Assembly: GCA_019787685.1 (NCBI GenBank)
Contig: JAHNUO010000008.1
Coordinates: 310,001-374,000, forward strand
Source: Chiua virens
Taxonomy: Eukaryota; Basidiomycota; Agaricomycetes; Boletales; Boletaceae
DNA length: 64,000 nt
Direction: 5' to 3'
Both the position numbers and the translations under genes were made by a program. Numbering within the stretch: the stretch's first letter is position 1; each line of letters starts with the position of its first letter. The notes below the pieces were generated by a model, which saw only the letters and a list, made by a program, of their open reading frames with translations, did not search any database and was not told the origin of the DNA. Of the stretch, positions 32,863-43,990 are shown piece by piece.

Positions 32863-33083
32863 CGGATCAAGGAAGCAGAAGAAAGGAAATGAAGACAGAA
32901 CAACAGGTTGGGCTGGAGTTGTGTAATCGGATCAAAGAACAGAAAGGTAAACAGGCAAAGGGTTAAGCCCTTGCTGAGTAATCTGAAGCAAGGGTAAGCC
33001 TTGCAGATTGAACATAGGAGGTATCTGTAGTACTGAGTGTAGTGAAAGCAAAGTAAAAGAGAAAGAAAAGATGAATTGTAACA
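32863..33083 (-). mobile_element. Solo LTR (G2-like family), second part
   Basis: Continuation of the LTR that starts at 24294. Ends ..GAATTGTAACA at 33083 and is followed by the CCTAC duplication (33084-33088). Confidence 0.9.
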
Positions 33084-33598
33084 CCTACCACCAGTGTAAC
33101 TCTGAGGAGCCCATGAAATTCCTTGATGATTGGATTGTCTCATGAGTCAACATTTGCCTGGTCATCCAGGCCGAACAGCACATCATCATCATGTTCTTGT
33201 AGGTCCATGCCTACATCCTGAGTCCCCAAGTCATAGTCAAGTGATCTGTCATCAATGTTGTTGTATGGTGGGTCATTAAATTCTTGTAGGTTCATACCTA
33301 CATCCTGAGTCCCCAAATCATGGATGAATGGCATGTTGTTGTTGTTGTATGGTGAGTCATTGAAATCCATTTGTATATCCAACTCGCAATGACCATAAGG
33401 ATCTGGTGCTCGGAACACCCGAGATGAAGCTGATGGCAGAGAAGGTGGTTGTGGTGTGGTGCTGGTAGAATCCATCAAAACACTTATGTCAGTGAGAAAG
33501 GTTCCACAAGCAGACAAAGGCTGGTTCATATGTTGAAGAATGCAAGTCTCATTTGCAAATCTCTTCCCACATTGGGGGCAGAACAATGTCTTCCACAC
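33084..33598 (-). pseudogene. Plavaka-1 transposase, N-terminal part with zinc finger
   Basis: Starts MWKTLFCPQCGKRFANE; an earlier exon may exist, since fungal Plavaka proteins usually begin with such a C2H2-like finger (CPQCGKRF..ILQHMNQP). The rest is acidic, with a repeated DLGTQDVGM motif (twice, near 33200 and 33310). Near the insertion, the minus-strand frame at about 33089-33143 reads ISWAPQSYTGG and continues directly into RTFMDEF at 24293 once the duplicated CCTAC is removed. This is the direct proof that 24294-33083 is an insertion in one gene. Confidence 0.85.
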
Positions 33599-33915
33599 AC
33601 ACAGCAGTCAAAATCTCTTTGCTCTTGGCATGGGGGGTTGTGGCCCATGGGAAGAGGAAATGTCACAACTGAGAGCAGCAGGCAAAATTCAACCTATTGT
33701 AAGTGTTATGCTTATCCCAAAGTAGAAGTTCCAATGTTCTCGTTGGGGCTGACCTGCATAGACTGACTCGGATGCCACATTGTGAGGCAACTCCGGAGAT
33801 GCTATGCAAAACCACATGAGCAATGATTGGGTTAGAAGTTATTTGCATTGCTGCAGCTTTGAACATCATTACCTCAACTCTCTCACTCTCTCATCATCAA
33901 TTCATCAATATCAAC

Positions 33916-34267
33916 ATGTCAGTTTACACTTCAAGTCCCCATATTGGCCACCTAGAAGCTATCTTTCCAAAGCAAGAATTTGATGGCTCGGGTCCTAGTG
34001 CATTCCTTGGAGTGGAAGAGATTAGTAGTGAATGGGTAAATGATGTTTTTTTTTCCACCTTCCATTCAATTTCGTTTGCAGTTGACTCATGGAACTTTGA
34101 AGGGAACCATTTCAGTTCCCCAATCCTCCACTGAAGCAGAGCTTCTCTTAGAGACTGCACAAGCCAAGTGCAAGCAATGTAAGATTCAGAAACAGCTTGC
34201 TGACCAGACAGTTCAGTATAATCTGTTATGGTTGGAGTATAGCCGCTTGCAGAGTGATGTCTTTTAG
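33916..34267 (+). CDS. Small two-exon hypothetical protein, divergent from Plavaka-1
   Basis: Exon 1 at 33916-34035 (MSVYTSSPHIGHLEAIFP..) and exon 2 at 34082-34267, separated by a 46 bp intron (34036-34081, GTAAAT..TTTGCAG). The product is 101 aa. The second exon is helical and may form a coiled coil (STEAELLLETAQAKCKQC, KQLADQTVQYNLLWLEYSR). I do not recognise a named family. It is transcribed away from Plavaka-1 with about 320 bp between the starts. The open frame and clean intron suggest it is or was a real gene. Confidence 0.6.
34036..34081 (+). other. Predicted 46 bp intron
   Basis: GTAAATGATG donor and TTTGCAG acceptor. Removal joins SSEW to LTHGTLKG in frame. Confidence 0.65.
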
Positions 34268-35043
34268 ACGTGGAGAGTGATGTCAGCCATGCATGGTTGG
34301 TCACCAGGCAATATGGATATGTTCACCCCAGTCCCCCAGTTTGAGTAAATTCCGAGTTGGATTATGATGCTTGTACATTCACCCTCAAGTTCTTCCCTCA
34401 TGATGTGCATACTAATTTTGCAATTGATTTTTAATTAATCTCATAGTATCTTCTGTTACATTTCCAATCACCTGAACTGCTACTAGTATACTAGTACCAG
34501 TACCATTTTGAGTTCATATCATCATCGAGTTGACTGGCATCATGTCTGTATCATATGTCTGGGCTTTGTGGCATGAATACTACTAGTCCTGAATATTTGA
34601 ATATTGTACAGTTCATCACTAACAAGTCCTGCCAGTGTGATGATCACATGTACATGGTGTAGCACACTTGATCCAATCAACATGTATACTCAGTGCTCCA
34701 CCCCAGCTTGGGACTCGGATGGTGGTAAAGCGACTACTTCAAGTTCTATGTAGTACTAAGTTCTGAGTTGGTCTAACCTTCAAATGAAATCTCTCATGAT
34801 CAGTAGTGTAGTCACATTCAAGTCGATTTACAAGACCAGTTATCATGATCTTATTTCAACATATAAAAACTCTATGTATGGTATCATGTTACTTACTGGG
34901 CATGCAAGGCTGTTCTGGCTATACTAGCTGTCTTATCTGTGTACTAATTCATGAGAACATTAGGTACACAGCCACCATGTCTGGATGGACTGTGTAGGCC
35001 TTCATAGGGTGGTGAACCCTTGTGACACTGTGGTCTGAAAAGG
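34268..35043. other. No recognisable gene
   Basis: AT-rich intergenic text with several CTAGTA palindromes. No open frame that I can support. Confidence 0.5.
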
Positions 35044-36040
35044 TCAGTTTGCTAATGATCACCATTATCATGTGGTTGCATATGTTGGCATCCACATTGT
35101 CACGTCGTCAAGGTGGTGGTGATGGCATGGGTGAGGCATTGTTGATGTCATCACCGCATCGTCAAGGTGGTAGCAATGGTGTGGTGGGGTGTCTCAACAT
35201 TGCTGTTGTTGTGTGATTGTGCATATCAAGGTCAGGGTCATCATGTCCTCAAGGTGGTGGTGATTGTATGCATGAGGCATCATCATCATTGCTGTTGTTG
35301 TGTGGTTGCACACATCAGCATCATTGTCCTCACATCCTCAAGGTGGTGGTGGTGGTGTGGGTGAGGTGTTGTTGACATCACTGTTGTTGTGTGGTTGCAC
35401 ACATTGAGGTTGGGGTTGGGGTCATCACATCCTCAAGGTGGTGGTGATTGTATGCATGAGGCATCATTGACATCACTGTTGTTGTGCAGTTGCACACATC
35501 GATGTCATCGCCACGTCCTTGGGGTGATAGTGATGGTGTGATGTCATGTGGTTAGGGTTCTGCATGGGTACACCAATGAGTATTAGACCTCATACCCATA
35601 CCCATACCCACCAAAAACCCATACCCATGCCGTGGGTATGGGTTTTCCTGTGGGTATCAAAAACTGTACCCATGGGTTTAGTAGTACCAAGCCTAAACTA
35701 TAGACTAAACCTTGTTCTAAACATTATATCTATACTCATTCTGCTATCTTATATCTTATCCTAACTTAGCTAAACCTCACTCACTCATGGTAAGCTATCA
35801 TCATCATTATCCTCACCTTGCTATGGACCCACTGTACCCACGGCGTGGGTATGGGTATGGGTATGGGTATCCAAAGTCCAACCTATACCCATACCCATGC
35901 AGAATCCCTACATGTGGTTGCACACATTGGCGTTGGTGTTGTCATTATCACCATTGTTGTGCAGTTACACATGTTGTCATCATTATCATGTTGTGCCCTC
36001 CAGGTGGCAATGGTGGTGTGGGTGATGATTGTGATCATAC
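35044..36040 (+). repeat. GTTGTTGTGTGGTTGCACA minisatellite array, locus 2
   Basis: About seven imperfect units of roughly 80-100 bp with 'cctcaaggtggtggtgat', 'gggtgaggcatcat' and 'gctgttgttgtgtggttgcacacat'. It is split by the MITE at 35553-35910, whose duplicated target (CATGTGGT) is itself part of the repeat unit. Confidence 0.85.
35553..35910 (+). mobile_element. hAT-type MITE with TGGGTA microsatellites, copy 2
   Basis: 358 bp, inverted ends TAGGGTTCTGCATGGGTA and (reverse complement) TAGGGATTCTGCATGGGTA. Flanked by an exact 8 bp duplication CATGTGGT (35545-35552 and 35911-35918). It is the reverse complement of 2911-3272 along its whole length. Confidence 0.95.
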
Positions 36041-36399
36041 ACCATGACATGGCATGCATTGTCATCTGCAGCAACTTGGGACAGATGGTACAGTGGATGT
36101 AGTTGAAAATGTTGACAGGTTGAAATTGTGAAGTCTCATATATAATCAACAATGTCATGTGGTCATGTGACACATCACATGCATCAACTTCATTGTACAC
36201 AAGTTCTCATCTTACATCTTGCTGCCCTTGCCACCATGACCTCACCACTGTTGCTGGCACATTTGCCCTCCCCATCCTGCTATACCCACCCATATCTCAC
36301 CTGATGACAATGACATGATGACAAATCAACAAAAACACGAAAACGGCAAGGACAACATGACATGACGATGATGCAACAATCTGTCACATCGTCCACACG

Positions 36400-36830
36400 T
36401 CATGCTTATCTCCTCCCTCCCTCACTGTCCTCTACCTTATCTACACCTCACCCTTGCCCTCCATGTTACCCCACCATGACTCAATGATGACATGCAATGA
36501 GAGGCCAACATGACGTGATGACAATGTGACAATGTGTCACATCAGCCTTACATCATCTCCTTTCTTTTCTTCTCTCCCTCTCCTCCCACCCAGACATGAT
36601 GGATGACATGATGACTGTGGCATGATGTAACATGATGTGGTGTGCCATAATGATGGTAGTGACTCCCTCTCCCTCCCTCTTTTTCTCCTCTCCTCTCCCT
36701 CTCCTTCTTGCCTCTTCCACATCAACCTCACCCAATGACAAAGCAACAATGATGCAATGAGAATGAGACATTGACATGACATGACGACAATGTGACAATG
36801 TGTCACATTATCCATGCATCATGTTGATCT
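36400..36830. repeat. CT-rich and ATGACAATG-rich low-complexity region
   Basis: Alternating CTCCCTCTCC tracts and 'catgatgacaatgtgacaatgtgtcacat' repeats. Similar in character to 541-735. No gene in 36060-37330. Confidence 0.6.
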
Positions 36831-37335
36831 CCTTTGTGCATTGGTTTACCCCAGGCTCATACCACTGCCAACTTGCCACAACAACAATAATGGCTTCCTT
36901 ATTGCCCACCTCACCTCTTGGCTTCACACCACCAGCCATCTGATAATTCCACACTGTAGCTCATGTTATTCGCCTAGCTTAGTTTCATCTCTTGTTCTGG
37001 GCATCACTACATACCATGTTGTGACACACAACTTTACTTCGTAGCTAAGGACATTTTCTATGTACACTATATATTATTGGCAGGGAATGCAAGTTCTAGC
37101 CAGGATATGTAAGGTTGGCGTCATGCAAAACCATCCAACATCATGTGATGTGACCATGTTGTAATAGCAGACATTTCAAAGACATGCTGTCAATGCTGAA
37201 CCCCAGCAGAGTTGGAAGTATTAGTGACTGTCATTAGCCTGAGTGTAGTGAGATCTAGTAAATGATGAGTAATTATGTAGACCTAATCTAACACTGCATC
37301 TTTTCAAGATTTGCCAATAAAGTTTCAGGGATGAC

Positions 37336-37527
37336 TCAATGGCTGCAATAATGTTTCACTGCCCAGGTAGCCTGAGAACCATTCAAACCATGTCTGTATA
37401 CATCAATAAATCTTTGAGATTGCATTGCAAAGCTAAAATTTGATGAACCAATGTAAGTGACATTTACAATTTCAACATTGACTTGGAGGAACATACTGTT
37501 GCACTGTGGTAAGTGGAACTGTGGCAA
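37336..37527 (-). pseudogene. Fragment of an unnamed repetitive Agaricomycete protein
   Basis: The 63 aa frame contains FSFAMQSQRFIDVYRHGLNG followed by SQATWAVKHYCSH. The pattern RF(M/I)D.YR.GL.G.QA.WA..KY..H recalls a protein family that I remember from transposon-rich Agaricomycete genomes but cannot name. It is a remnant, with no flanking exons that I can define. Confidence 0.35.
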
Positions 37528-38012
37528 GTGATGAGATCACCTGCGTTTTCGCCTTGCCATAGTTCAAGTTGCAATGTGGACAAATCAGCTACCCTTTGGC
37601 ACAAGTCACAGCTGCTGCTGAATTTCCTGTCAGACTTCCACACAAGTTCCTTCCCTCTGAATCACACTAAAAAATAAATAACAATTCTCAGGATTCACAA
37701 CTTCACATTCTGTTCAATGCATAATACTATATAGACTCTGCCTTTCATTTTACATTGACTACTTTTCATGTCTGGACGTATACTACATTGTTTTTAATTT
37801 TCTGCCTTTGTCATGCAATAGTAATGCTTGTGCACATGACGTTGGATGGTTCTGCAAGTCACCAACCTTAGTTGAGACATGCAAATGTAATGAATACCTG
37901 ATGGCTAGGTAGCTCGACATAAGCTATCAGCACTACTCACAAAAGCCGGTTACTACTGCATGAAAACAGGGTTTCCTGATGCATCCTGCTCCTCCTCAAG
38001 CTAGATGCTTGG

Positions 38013-38713
38013 TGTTACGAAAGTTCCAGGTAGGACATAGCATAGCTGCAAAAGCACTAAGTATTCAAGTGGCTGTGATAACTCAAACAACCACCACTTG
38101 ATACATTGTAAGAGTTCAAGGAGGTCTGCTGTTAGCATATTGCTAACAGTGGAATCAAGATAGAACTCAGGCATTGCTGAGAGCATCCTGTTGGGAATCT
38201 ATACCTGAAGGACCAAGGGTCTTCCTCTTGTGGTCGAGGTAGAACTAGGCATTGGCCTAGTTGTTGAGAGTCAAGGGCCGAGGGGTCACAGGGGTGTTCC
38301 TGAGTGGAGCAGGATACTCAGCTAGATTGTGGAGATCAAGACTACTGTACAAGAGTATCACTGTGAGATATTTATACTATGAGAATCATGCATGGACCAA
38401 GTGTCCAAAAGGGGTGGCCAAGAAGAGCGGAAGGGCCAAAGGCCAAAAGCAGACAATGGACAATGCAGAGGTATCGGACAATGACGAGAGTGAAATGACA
38501 AATACGATGCCATCGGATGATGATGTGAAATGAAATGAGTAAGTGCAATGCCATTGGATGATGACGTGAAAGGAAATGAGTAAGCATGCGGGTGATGCTG
38601 ATGCTGGTTACATAAAGATAAAAGGAAACGAAGTACAGATGAACATACAAGGATACCTGGGTATTGAGTGAAGTGAAGTAGTACAAGTCAAAGAAAAGAA
38701 AGAAATCATAACA
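38013..38713 (-). mobile_element. Solo LTR, G2 family
   Basis: 701 bp, TGTTACGAAAGTTCC..AATCATAACA, exact duplication CTTGG (38008-38012 and 38714-38718). It lies in the Copia body, downstream of gag. Confidence 0.93.
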
Positions 38714-39213
38714 CTTGGGGGTTCATTCTCTTGTCATGTAACATTGTTGGGTGGTTTCAGCGGTTCAGGTGAGTCATTGGGCATGTGCTGATAATGTTTG
38801 TCAGGTGCTGTATGGCCTGGTATGAATAACTCATCAGCTGACTTATTTTGTGTGCCCAACAATTGTGTGTCATCACACTCTGTCATTTCACTGCACTGTC
38901 ATCCTAGTGAACTGCGGATTGGTGGAGTAGGCTGTCAAGGACCTTCAGGTAAGTCCTTGTTGACTGTTTCATCATATTGATTGGTTTCATCGACCAGTGT
39001 TGTCAATCACTCATGCACTGTCACACATTTGCTCTCTCCCTCAATCGACATGGTTCAATGCAGTTTAGTACTCTCCACCTTGTTATGCATGTCTCTGTGT
39101 GTTTCCTCTGCAAGTTTGTCAACCCATGGCATTTCTGACTTGATTTCAACTATTCTGCACTCGCACACAGCCATTTGTGGCTTTTTGTTGCTCTGCTCTT
39201 CAACATTTGGTAG

Positions 39214-39498
39214 TCATTCTTGTAGTGGTTGTACTATAGACTTGTTGAATTGATTTTTGAGGTAGCTGTAGAGTTCATGTGCCATCATGAGGTGAATCAT
39301 TGATCCAAGGATCAAATCTGGGATTCCAGAGACTAAAATGAATTTTACTGTTGCTGCAAGCTGTCTATTCAGGTTTGTCACAGGTCTGTTGAGGTATTCT
39401 TGCAGTCCATGCTCATCCACAGCTTGCATTATGGCTTCATGCCATTCCAACCAATTACTGCTATCTGCTGAGAGTTTGACAGTGTCAAACAAGTCCAT
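39214..39498 (-). pseudogene. Copia gag N-terminal part
   Basis: 94 aa, with DTVKLSADSSNWLEWHEAIM, AVDEHGLQEYLNRP and ILVSGIPDLILGSMIHLM, typical of the gag of Ty1/Copia elements (UBN2-like). It starts about 56 bp after the 5' LTR. The frame ends at a stop (QPLQE*) and continues with further stops to about 38720, where 'NKKPQMAVCECRIVEIK' is readable. No protease, integrase or RT of this element is found in the window. Confidence 0.8.
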
Positions 39499-39542
39499 TT
39501 TGGTATTTTTGGGTTGGGTGAATGAGCTAACAGGTGCTAGCA

Positions 39543-39554
39543 GGGCTCATAACC
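39543..39554 (-). promoter_or_regulatory. Copia primer-binding site
   Basis: Sense GGTTATGAGCCC immediately after the LTR end (..TTTTCTACA). The position and the TATGAGCCC core fit a tRNA primer site of a Copia element. Confidence 0.6.
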
Positions 39555-39676
39555 TGTAGAAAACTATAGTGTAGTCACTACAGTAACTACAGTAGCTAAT
39601 GACCGATGTAAGGTCTGCTTATGTAATCTACTATATTGAGTCCATATGAATTGACTTGAATCTCAGATTCACAACA
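39555..39676 (-). repeat. Copia 5' LTR (122 bp)
   Basis: Sense TGTTGTGAATCTG..CTACA. This is an unusually short LTR. The target duplication GCAAA lies at 39677-39681. The last 74 bp are shared with 12091-12165. Confidence 0.8.
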
Positions 39677-41705
39677 GCAAAAGAGGTTGGCTTGGCGTGA
39701 GTGTACTTTGACTGATTGCTGAGGAGTAGGTAAACAGGCCAGAGAGCTATGTTGCTGAAACTTGCAAGATGAGTGGAGTTAGACCAAATCATAATGGCCA
39801 CAATGACTGTCTTGAGGTTGCATCCTGGGACTTTTGGAGGATGGGATTTGATCCTTTGGTGGTCCTCAAGCATTGCATCAGCTGTATATAGTTCAGTGAT
39901 CACACATTCAGGTAGGTGAGTCTTGTCAGGTTGCCAGTACATCTTGTATGGCGTCATGTGAAATGTTTGAGCTGCAGGCTCCTCAAAAGCTGACTTGATG
40001 ACCTCCATGATGGGCCAATAATGCAATCCCTCCACATGAAAGACTGGGGCCATGTCCTCAAGCTGTTTCACCTTCTTGCAGGGGAGTTGGATAGAAATGG
40101 ATGTGGTATGCCATCCATCAGAGGTGAAAAATGGGGAGGATGAGTCATGAAATGCATTGTTGAGATGTTTGGTCTCACAGCATGCACTAAAATCATGGAG
40201 ATAATCACAATTGAAGTCGTTGGCCAGGATGACATTGTTGATGAGATTATCAAGCTCTTGAAGGGATTTTTGAGATGAGCTGTTGTAGAACCAGGGCATA
40301 AGCCACCATGTGGTCACATTCGAAAAGGGTGCAAAGTAGTTATTTAAATGAGAAGCAATGGGGGTCTCACACTGGAGTGTCAGGTCATCATAAAGGTCAT
40401 CTAGTGATATTTCATTTACTGGATCATATGATGGAAAGCCGCCATTGTTACAACTTTTCTCTTTTGCCTTGTTGACTCCATTTCCCCAATGGACTCTTAC
40501 CTTAGCTCTTCTGCTCTATGACCCACTCCCCGTACTTGCGGAGATCATATCACTCCATAGCATGGTAGCTTTCTTTGTTCCTTCATCGGTCATCATAGTA
40601 TGACTTCCTCTTCTCATGAAGTATCCCTACTTCACCTTTGTTCCCTTGGCTTTGTTCCTCTCTTCATCGGAACACCCCTTTTATATCAACATATATATAC
40701 CTCGCAGTGATACTCCCCCTGTACCACTGTACTACTGTAGTACCCGCAATCTAGCTGAGCATCCCTGCCTCCACTCGGGAACCCCCCCTTGTGCCCTCCT
40801 TGACACTTGACCCTTGACACCTACGGCCAACGCCTAGGTTCCACCTCGATCACAAGAGGAAGACCTTTGGTCCTTCAGGTATAGATTCCCAACAGGACGC
40901 TCTCAACAACGCCTGAGTTCTAACTTGATTCCACTGTTGGCAATATGCTAACAGCAGATCTCCTTGAACTCCTGCAGCGCGCCATATATCAAGTGGTGGT
41001 TGTTCGAGTTATCACAGCCACTTGATTCTTAGCGCTTTTGTGGCTATGCTAGGTCCTACCTGGATCTACCGTAACAGCCATGGTATTCACAAAATAAGTC
41101 ATAGGTGTCAGATTCAGTGTGGAAGGTGTCTGGAGTGTCTACCAACAAGCTTTGGCTGGTGATAGGTTTATCAACCATCTCTACATCTGGATTTCCAGTG
41201 GCCTGGTTAGAGTCCAGTGTATTATCTCCCAGGCCTGAGCTCAGTGTTGCAGGAGTTGGCACAGCAACCGGTACAGAGGGAGGTTCATCACAATACCACC
41301 TTGGGAGATGACAGCTGTGGCTGGGGAGTCCTGATAGGCATCACTCAACATCCTCACTGAGATCCAAGTCAGGCACATCAAACTGATTTAATACTATGTT
41401 AATACCAACATATCAATCTAAGTCCAGCAAGAAAAAGAAGTCACTGCAAGGCTCTGGAATTGTCTGAGCCACTGTTCTTGCAAAACATCCTGCTCCCTCT
41501 CCAAATGTTCCCTCTCTGCAAGTCTTTCTGCTTCAAGGTGCTGCTGATTTTCTTCTGCTTCAGCTCTTGCTTCAGCATGAGCTTGGCATTGTTGAATAAA
41601 ATCTGACAGGGTAGACCATTTGGTGCACCAGTGAGTGATATGGAGGGAGAGACCATGTTGATTCTTGACGGATTTCCCACAGGAAGGGCAGGCAAGCTCA
41701 GCCAT
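39677..41705 (-). pseudogene. Plavaka-3 transposase, N-terminal and central part
   Basis: Starts MAELACPSCGKSVKNQH, a C2H2-like finger (CPSCGKS..LSLHITHWC), followed by a long Glu/Ala/Gln-rich coiled coil (41430-41620) and an acidic stretch (41056-41262). After the solo LTR at 40446-41076 it continues with SYDPVNEISLDDLYDDL (40330-40440) and then the conserved core, MYWQPDKTHLPECVITELY, DAMLEDHQRIKSHPPKVPGC, MIWSNSTHLASFSNIALWPV and LLSNQSKYTHAKPTSFA, where the Copia insertion begins. The next residues are at 12090. This clade is distinct from Plavaka-1 and -2, which lack the ELY.SDAMLE core in what is visible here. It is disabled by at least two insertions. Confidence 0.88.
40446..41076 (+). 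mobile_element. Solo LTR, G2 family
   Basis: 631 bp, TGTTACAACTTTTCTC..CTACCGTAACA, exact duplication GCCAT (40441-40445 and 41077-41081). TATA box near 40692. It interrupts the Plavaka-3 coding region; reading across the duplication keeps the frame (CEYHG to GFPSYDP). Confidence 0.95.
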
Positions 41706-41878
41706 GACATTAAAGAAGAAAGATTACCCAGAGTACTCTCAATCAGAAACGCTCAGGCTGGGGCAAGAGGCTGAGTGTAACTTTATGGGAGATTCCAACA
41801 TTTTACATAATCTTAGCTTTAGTTTTCATCTATCTGAATCTTATCTCCTTGTGTCTTCTCTCTCCTTCTACCTTCATC

Positions 41879-42016
41879 ATGTCCTCCAGCAACTCAGATT
41901 CCAACATTGATCCTGCGTTATTGGCACAATCCACAATCCCAGGCCCTGAGAAAAACAAATGCAAGGCTGACCTTACTGATGACCTTTTGGCTACCAAAAG
42001 GCCGAAAAAAAAATAA
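41879..42016 (+). CDS. Short ORF with basic tail, perhaps first exon of the DUF6698-like gene
   Basis: 45 codons: MSSSNSDSNIDPALLAQST, then a tail ATKRPKKK that looks like a nuclear localisation signal, then TAA. A consensus donor GTAAGT follows the stop immediately and a branch-like GCTAAC with AG lies 40 nt later. A one-base slip in the A9 run could therefore connect it to the DUF6698-like sequence downstream. It starts about 170 bp from the Plavaka-3 start and is divergent from it. Confidence 0.4.
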   Translation: MSSSNSDSNIDPALLAQSTIPGPEKNKCKADLTDDLLATKRPKKK

Positions 42017-42464
42017 GTAAGTTGACATTCACATATCATGTATGCTAACAATGTCGTCAAGAAAAACTGAAAGCAAGGATCCAGATGAAGAAATGTATGA
42101 GCATGTTGAATGAAAGCTCATCTTCTTGGCACACCTCTTTTGCACACCCCTAACAGCTTTAAATGTTGGTCTCAAGTACAACAGCGGCCAAGAAGGAGAT
42201 CTTGATATATAGTAAACTAGTATAAAATGCTCATTTACATAGCCAACACAACTAACACAACAGGGAGGAGGAAAATATTGTTCACCACCTTGAATTCTGC
42301 AGGGTCCTCATGGTTCACTCGCCTTGCTTGCAAGACAATTTGAATATGTGAGGTAGATTGAACCCTGATGAATTGCAGAACATTTGTGCATGGGTAAGTA
42401 CTCTATGTATATGCACATATATGAGTTAAGAGACTAATGTCCTATGTGGAGATTGGAAGGGAAA

Positions 42465-43125
42465 TGTTACAATTTTTCTTTCACTTGTAATACTTTACTA
42501 TGCTCGATACCTAGGTATCCTCATACATTTATATGTACTTCATTACCTTTTACCTTTTACATACATAACTCCACATCGGCCTTACCCAATGGCTTACTCA
42601 TTTCTTTCTCGTCATTATCCAATGGCATTGTACTTACTCATTTCCTTTTCGTCATCATCCACTGCTTCCACATTGTACAATTCCTTTTGACCATTTGTGA
42701 TTGGTTCTGCTCTTCTTGGTTATCCTTTTGGACACTTGGTCCATGCACAATTCCATACATATAAATACCTTGCAGCAATACTCCTGTACCCTAGTCTTGA
42801 TCTCCACAATCTAGCTGAGTATCACTGCTCCTCCTTGGACTTAACCTAAGTCATCCCCTTATTGCTGTGACCAACATTCAGCTCCTCAAACCATCCCGAT
42901 TACAAGGGAAAGACACTTGGTCCTTCAGGTATAGATTCCCAAAAGGATACTCTCAGCAATGCCTGAGTTCTACCTCATCTCACTGGTAGCAATCTGCTAA
43001 CCAGTAACCCTCCTTGCATTCTTTCAGTGCACCATGTATCAAGTGTGATTGTTCGAGTTATCATAGCCACTTGGTACTTAGTGCTTTTGCAGCTATACTA
43101 GGTCCTACCCGGAACTATCATAACA
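42465..43125 (+). mobile_element. Solo LTR, G2 family
   Basis: 661 bp, TGTTACAATTTTTC..CTATCATAACA, exact duplication GGAAA (42460-42464 and 43126-43130). It carries a TATA-like box near 42757-42764 and interrupts the DUF6698-like sequence. Confidence 0.95.
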
Positions 43126-43138
43126 GGAAATGAGCAAA

Positions 43139-43990
43139 TAGCATTTGATGGACCTTGGAGCAGTCAAGCATGTAGGCTTGACATACTTGAAGCTAGACTG
43201 CAAACCCCTTGAGCCTCTGATTGGCAAGAAGAGCGACAAGTCAGACCATGGTTTCAATCATCCAGAGATCACATGGATGATTTGCCCACACAAGAAACTT
43301 GCTCTGTTTAACGAAGATCCAGACTTATGAGTACCATAACTATGTACTAGTGACACCTAGTATAATGCAACTACCAACTTGTAGAGCTATTGGTGCCCTT
43401 CAAGAGGGTCAGATCAAGGCAACAGCAAGCAACTGGCCTGCAATTTTCTACAAGGAAAATATCTATGATTTGAATGACAGGCTGAAGGGTCTGTTCTGTG
43501 GACATGCTGCTTTTCAAGTGAGTTTTCATCGGATACAACCCAGTCAATATTTAACCAAAATTTTCTAGATTTACTTGTACCTTTTTGTTGGGCCAACTGC
43601 TGCTGCAACAGATCCCATCACATATAATGCATCAAGACCTGCAAAGAACCATCTCTGGGGCCTTTCAAATGTTACCCCAGTGATCAATGCCTATATGCAT
43701 GTAGTAGTACATCTCCACTAGAACGGTGGTTTTGTATTTAACCAGTTTCGATAGCTGTATTTCACTTTGATCACAGCACCACACTGGTATACCATCATCA
43801 GATAGATGGATTTGGACAAGATGGCCAAACTCATCATTGAGATGTTTACCAATGTAGATGACTGGACTTGTACAACGCTGGCATGGTGGAACACATGCAT
43901 GCTATCTACTGGTAACTTAGATCTGTATCTCCTCTGGCACCCTTCAGACATGCATTTCCCAAGGCCACTTTGCAAGTCAATGACAGCTCT
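43139..43990 (+). pseudogene. DUF6698-like protein remnant
   Basis: Plus-strand pieces read YLKLDCKPLEPLIGKKSDKS and GFNHPEITWMICP (43145-43330); ALQEGQIKATASNWPAIFYK and DLNDRLKGLFCGHAAF (43380-43520); FVGPTAAATDPITYNASRPA and LWGLSNVTPVINAYM (43580-43700); and KMAKLIIEMFTNVDDW..LAWWN (43806-43900). This order resembles DUF6698 proteins of Agaricomycetes, whose function is unknown. Stops and frame changes between pieces, and the solo LTR upstream, make it a remnant. Confidence 0.5.

Larger units (their letters stand above)
12091..39676 (-). mobile_element. Ty1/Copia insertion forming a 27.6 kb shell
   Basis: The 5' LTR is at 39555-39676 (followed in sense by a GGTTATGAGCCC primer-binding site and gag) and the 3' LTR is at 12091-12165 (preceded in sense by GAGGGGGAGTA). 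The flanks GCAAA (39677-39681) and GCGAA (12086-12090) are a 5 bp duplication with one transition. Joining them restores the Plavaka reading TSFAAHHLAYIPK. The original Copia body has almost vanished. What fills it now are nested elements and the first FunK1 module. Confidence 0.75.

Noticed and set aside
35044..36040. Repeat array as a possible CRISPR
   Set aside because: Units are imperfect, without unique spacers of constant length, and the organism is a fungus.
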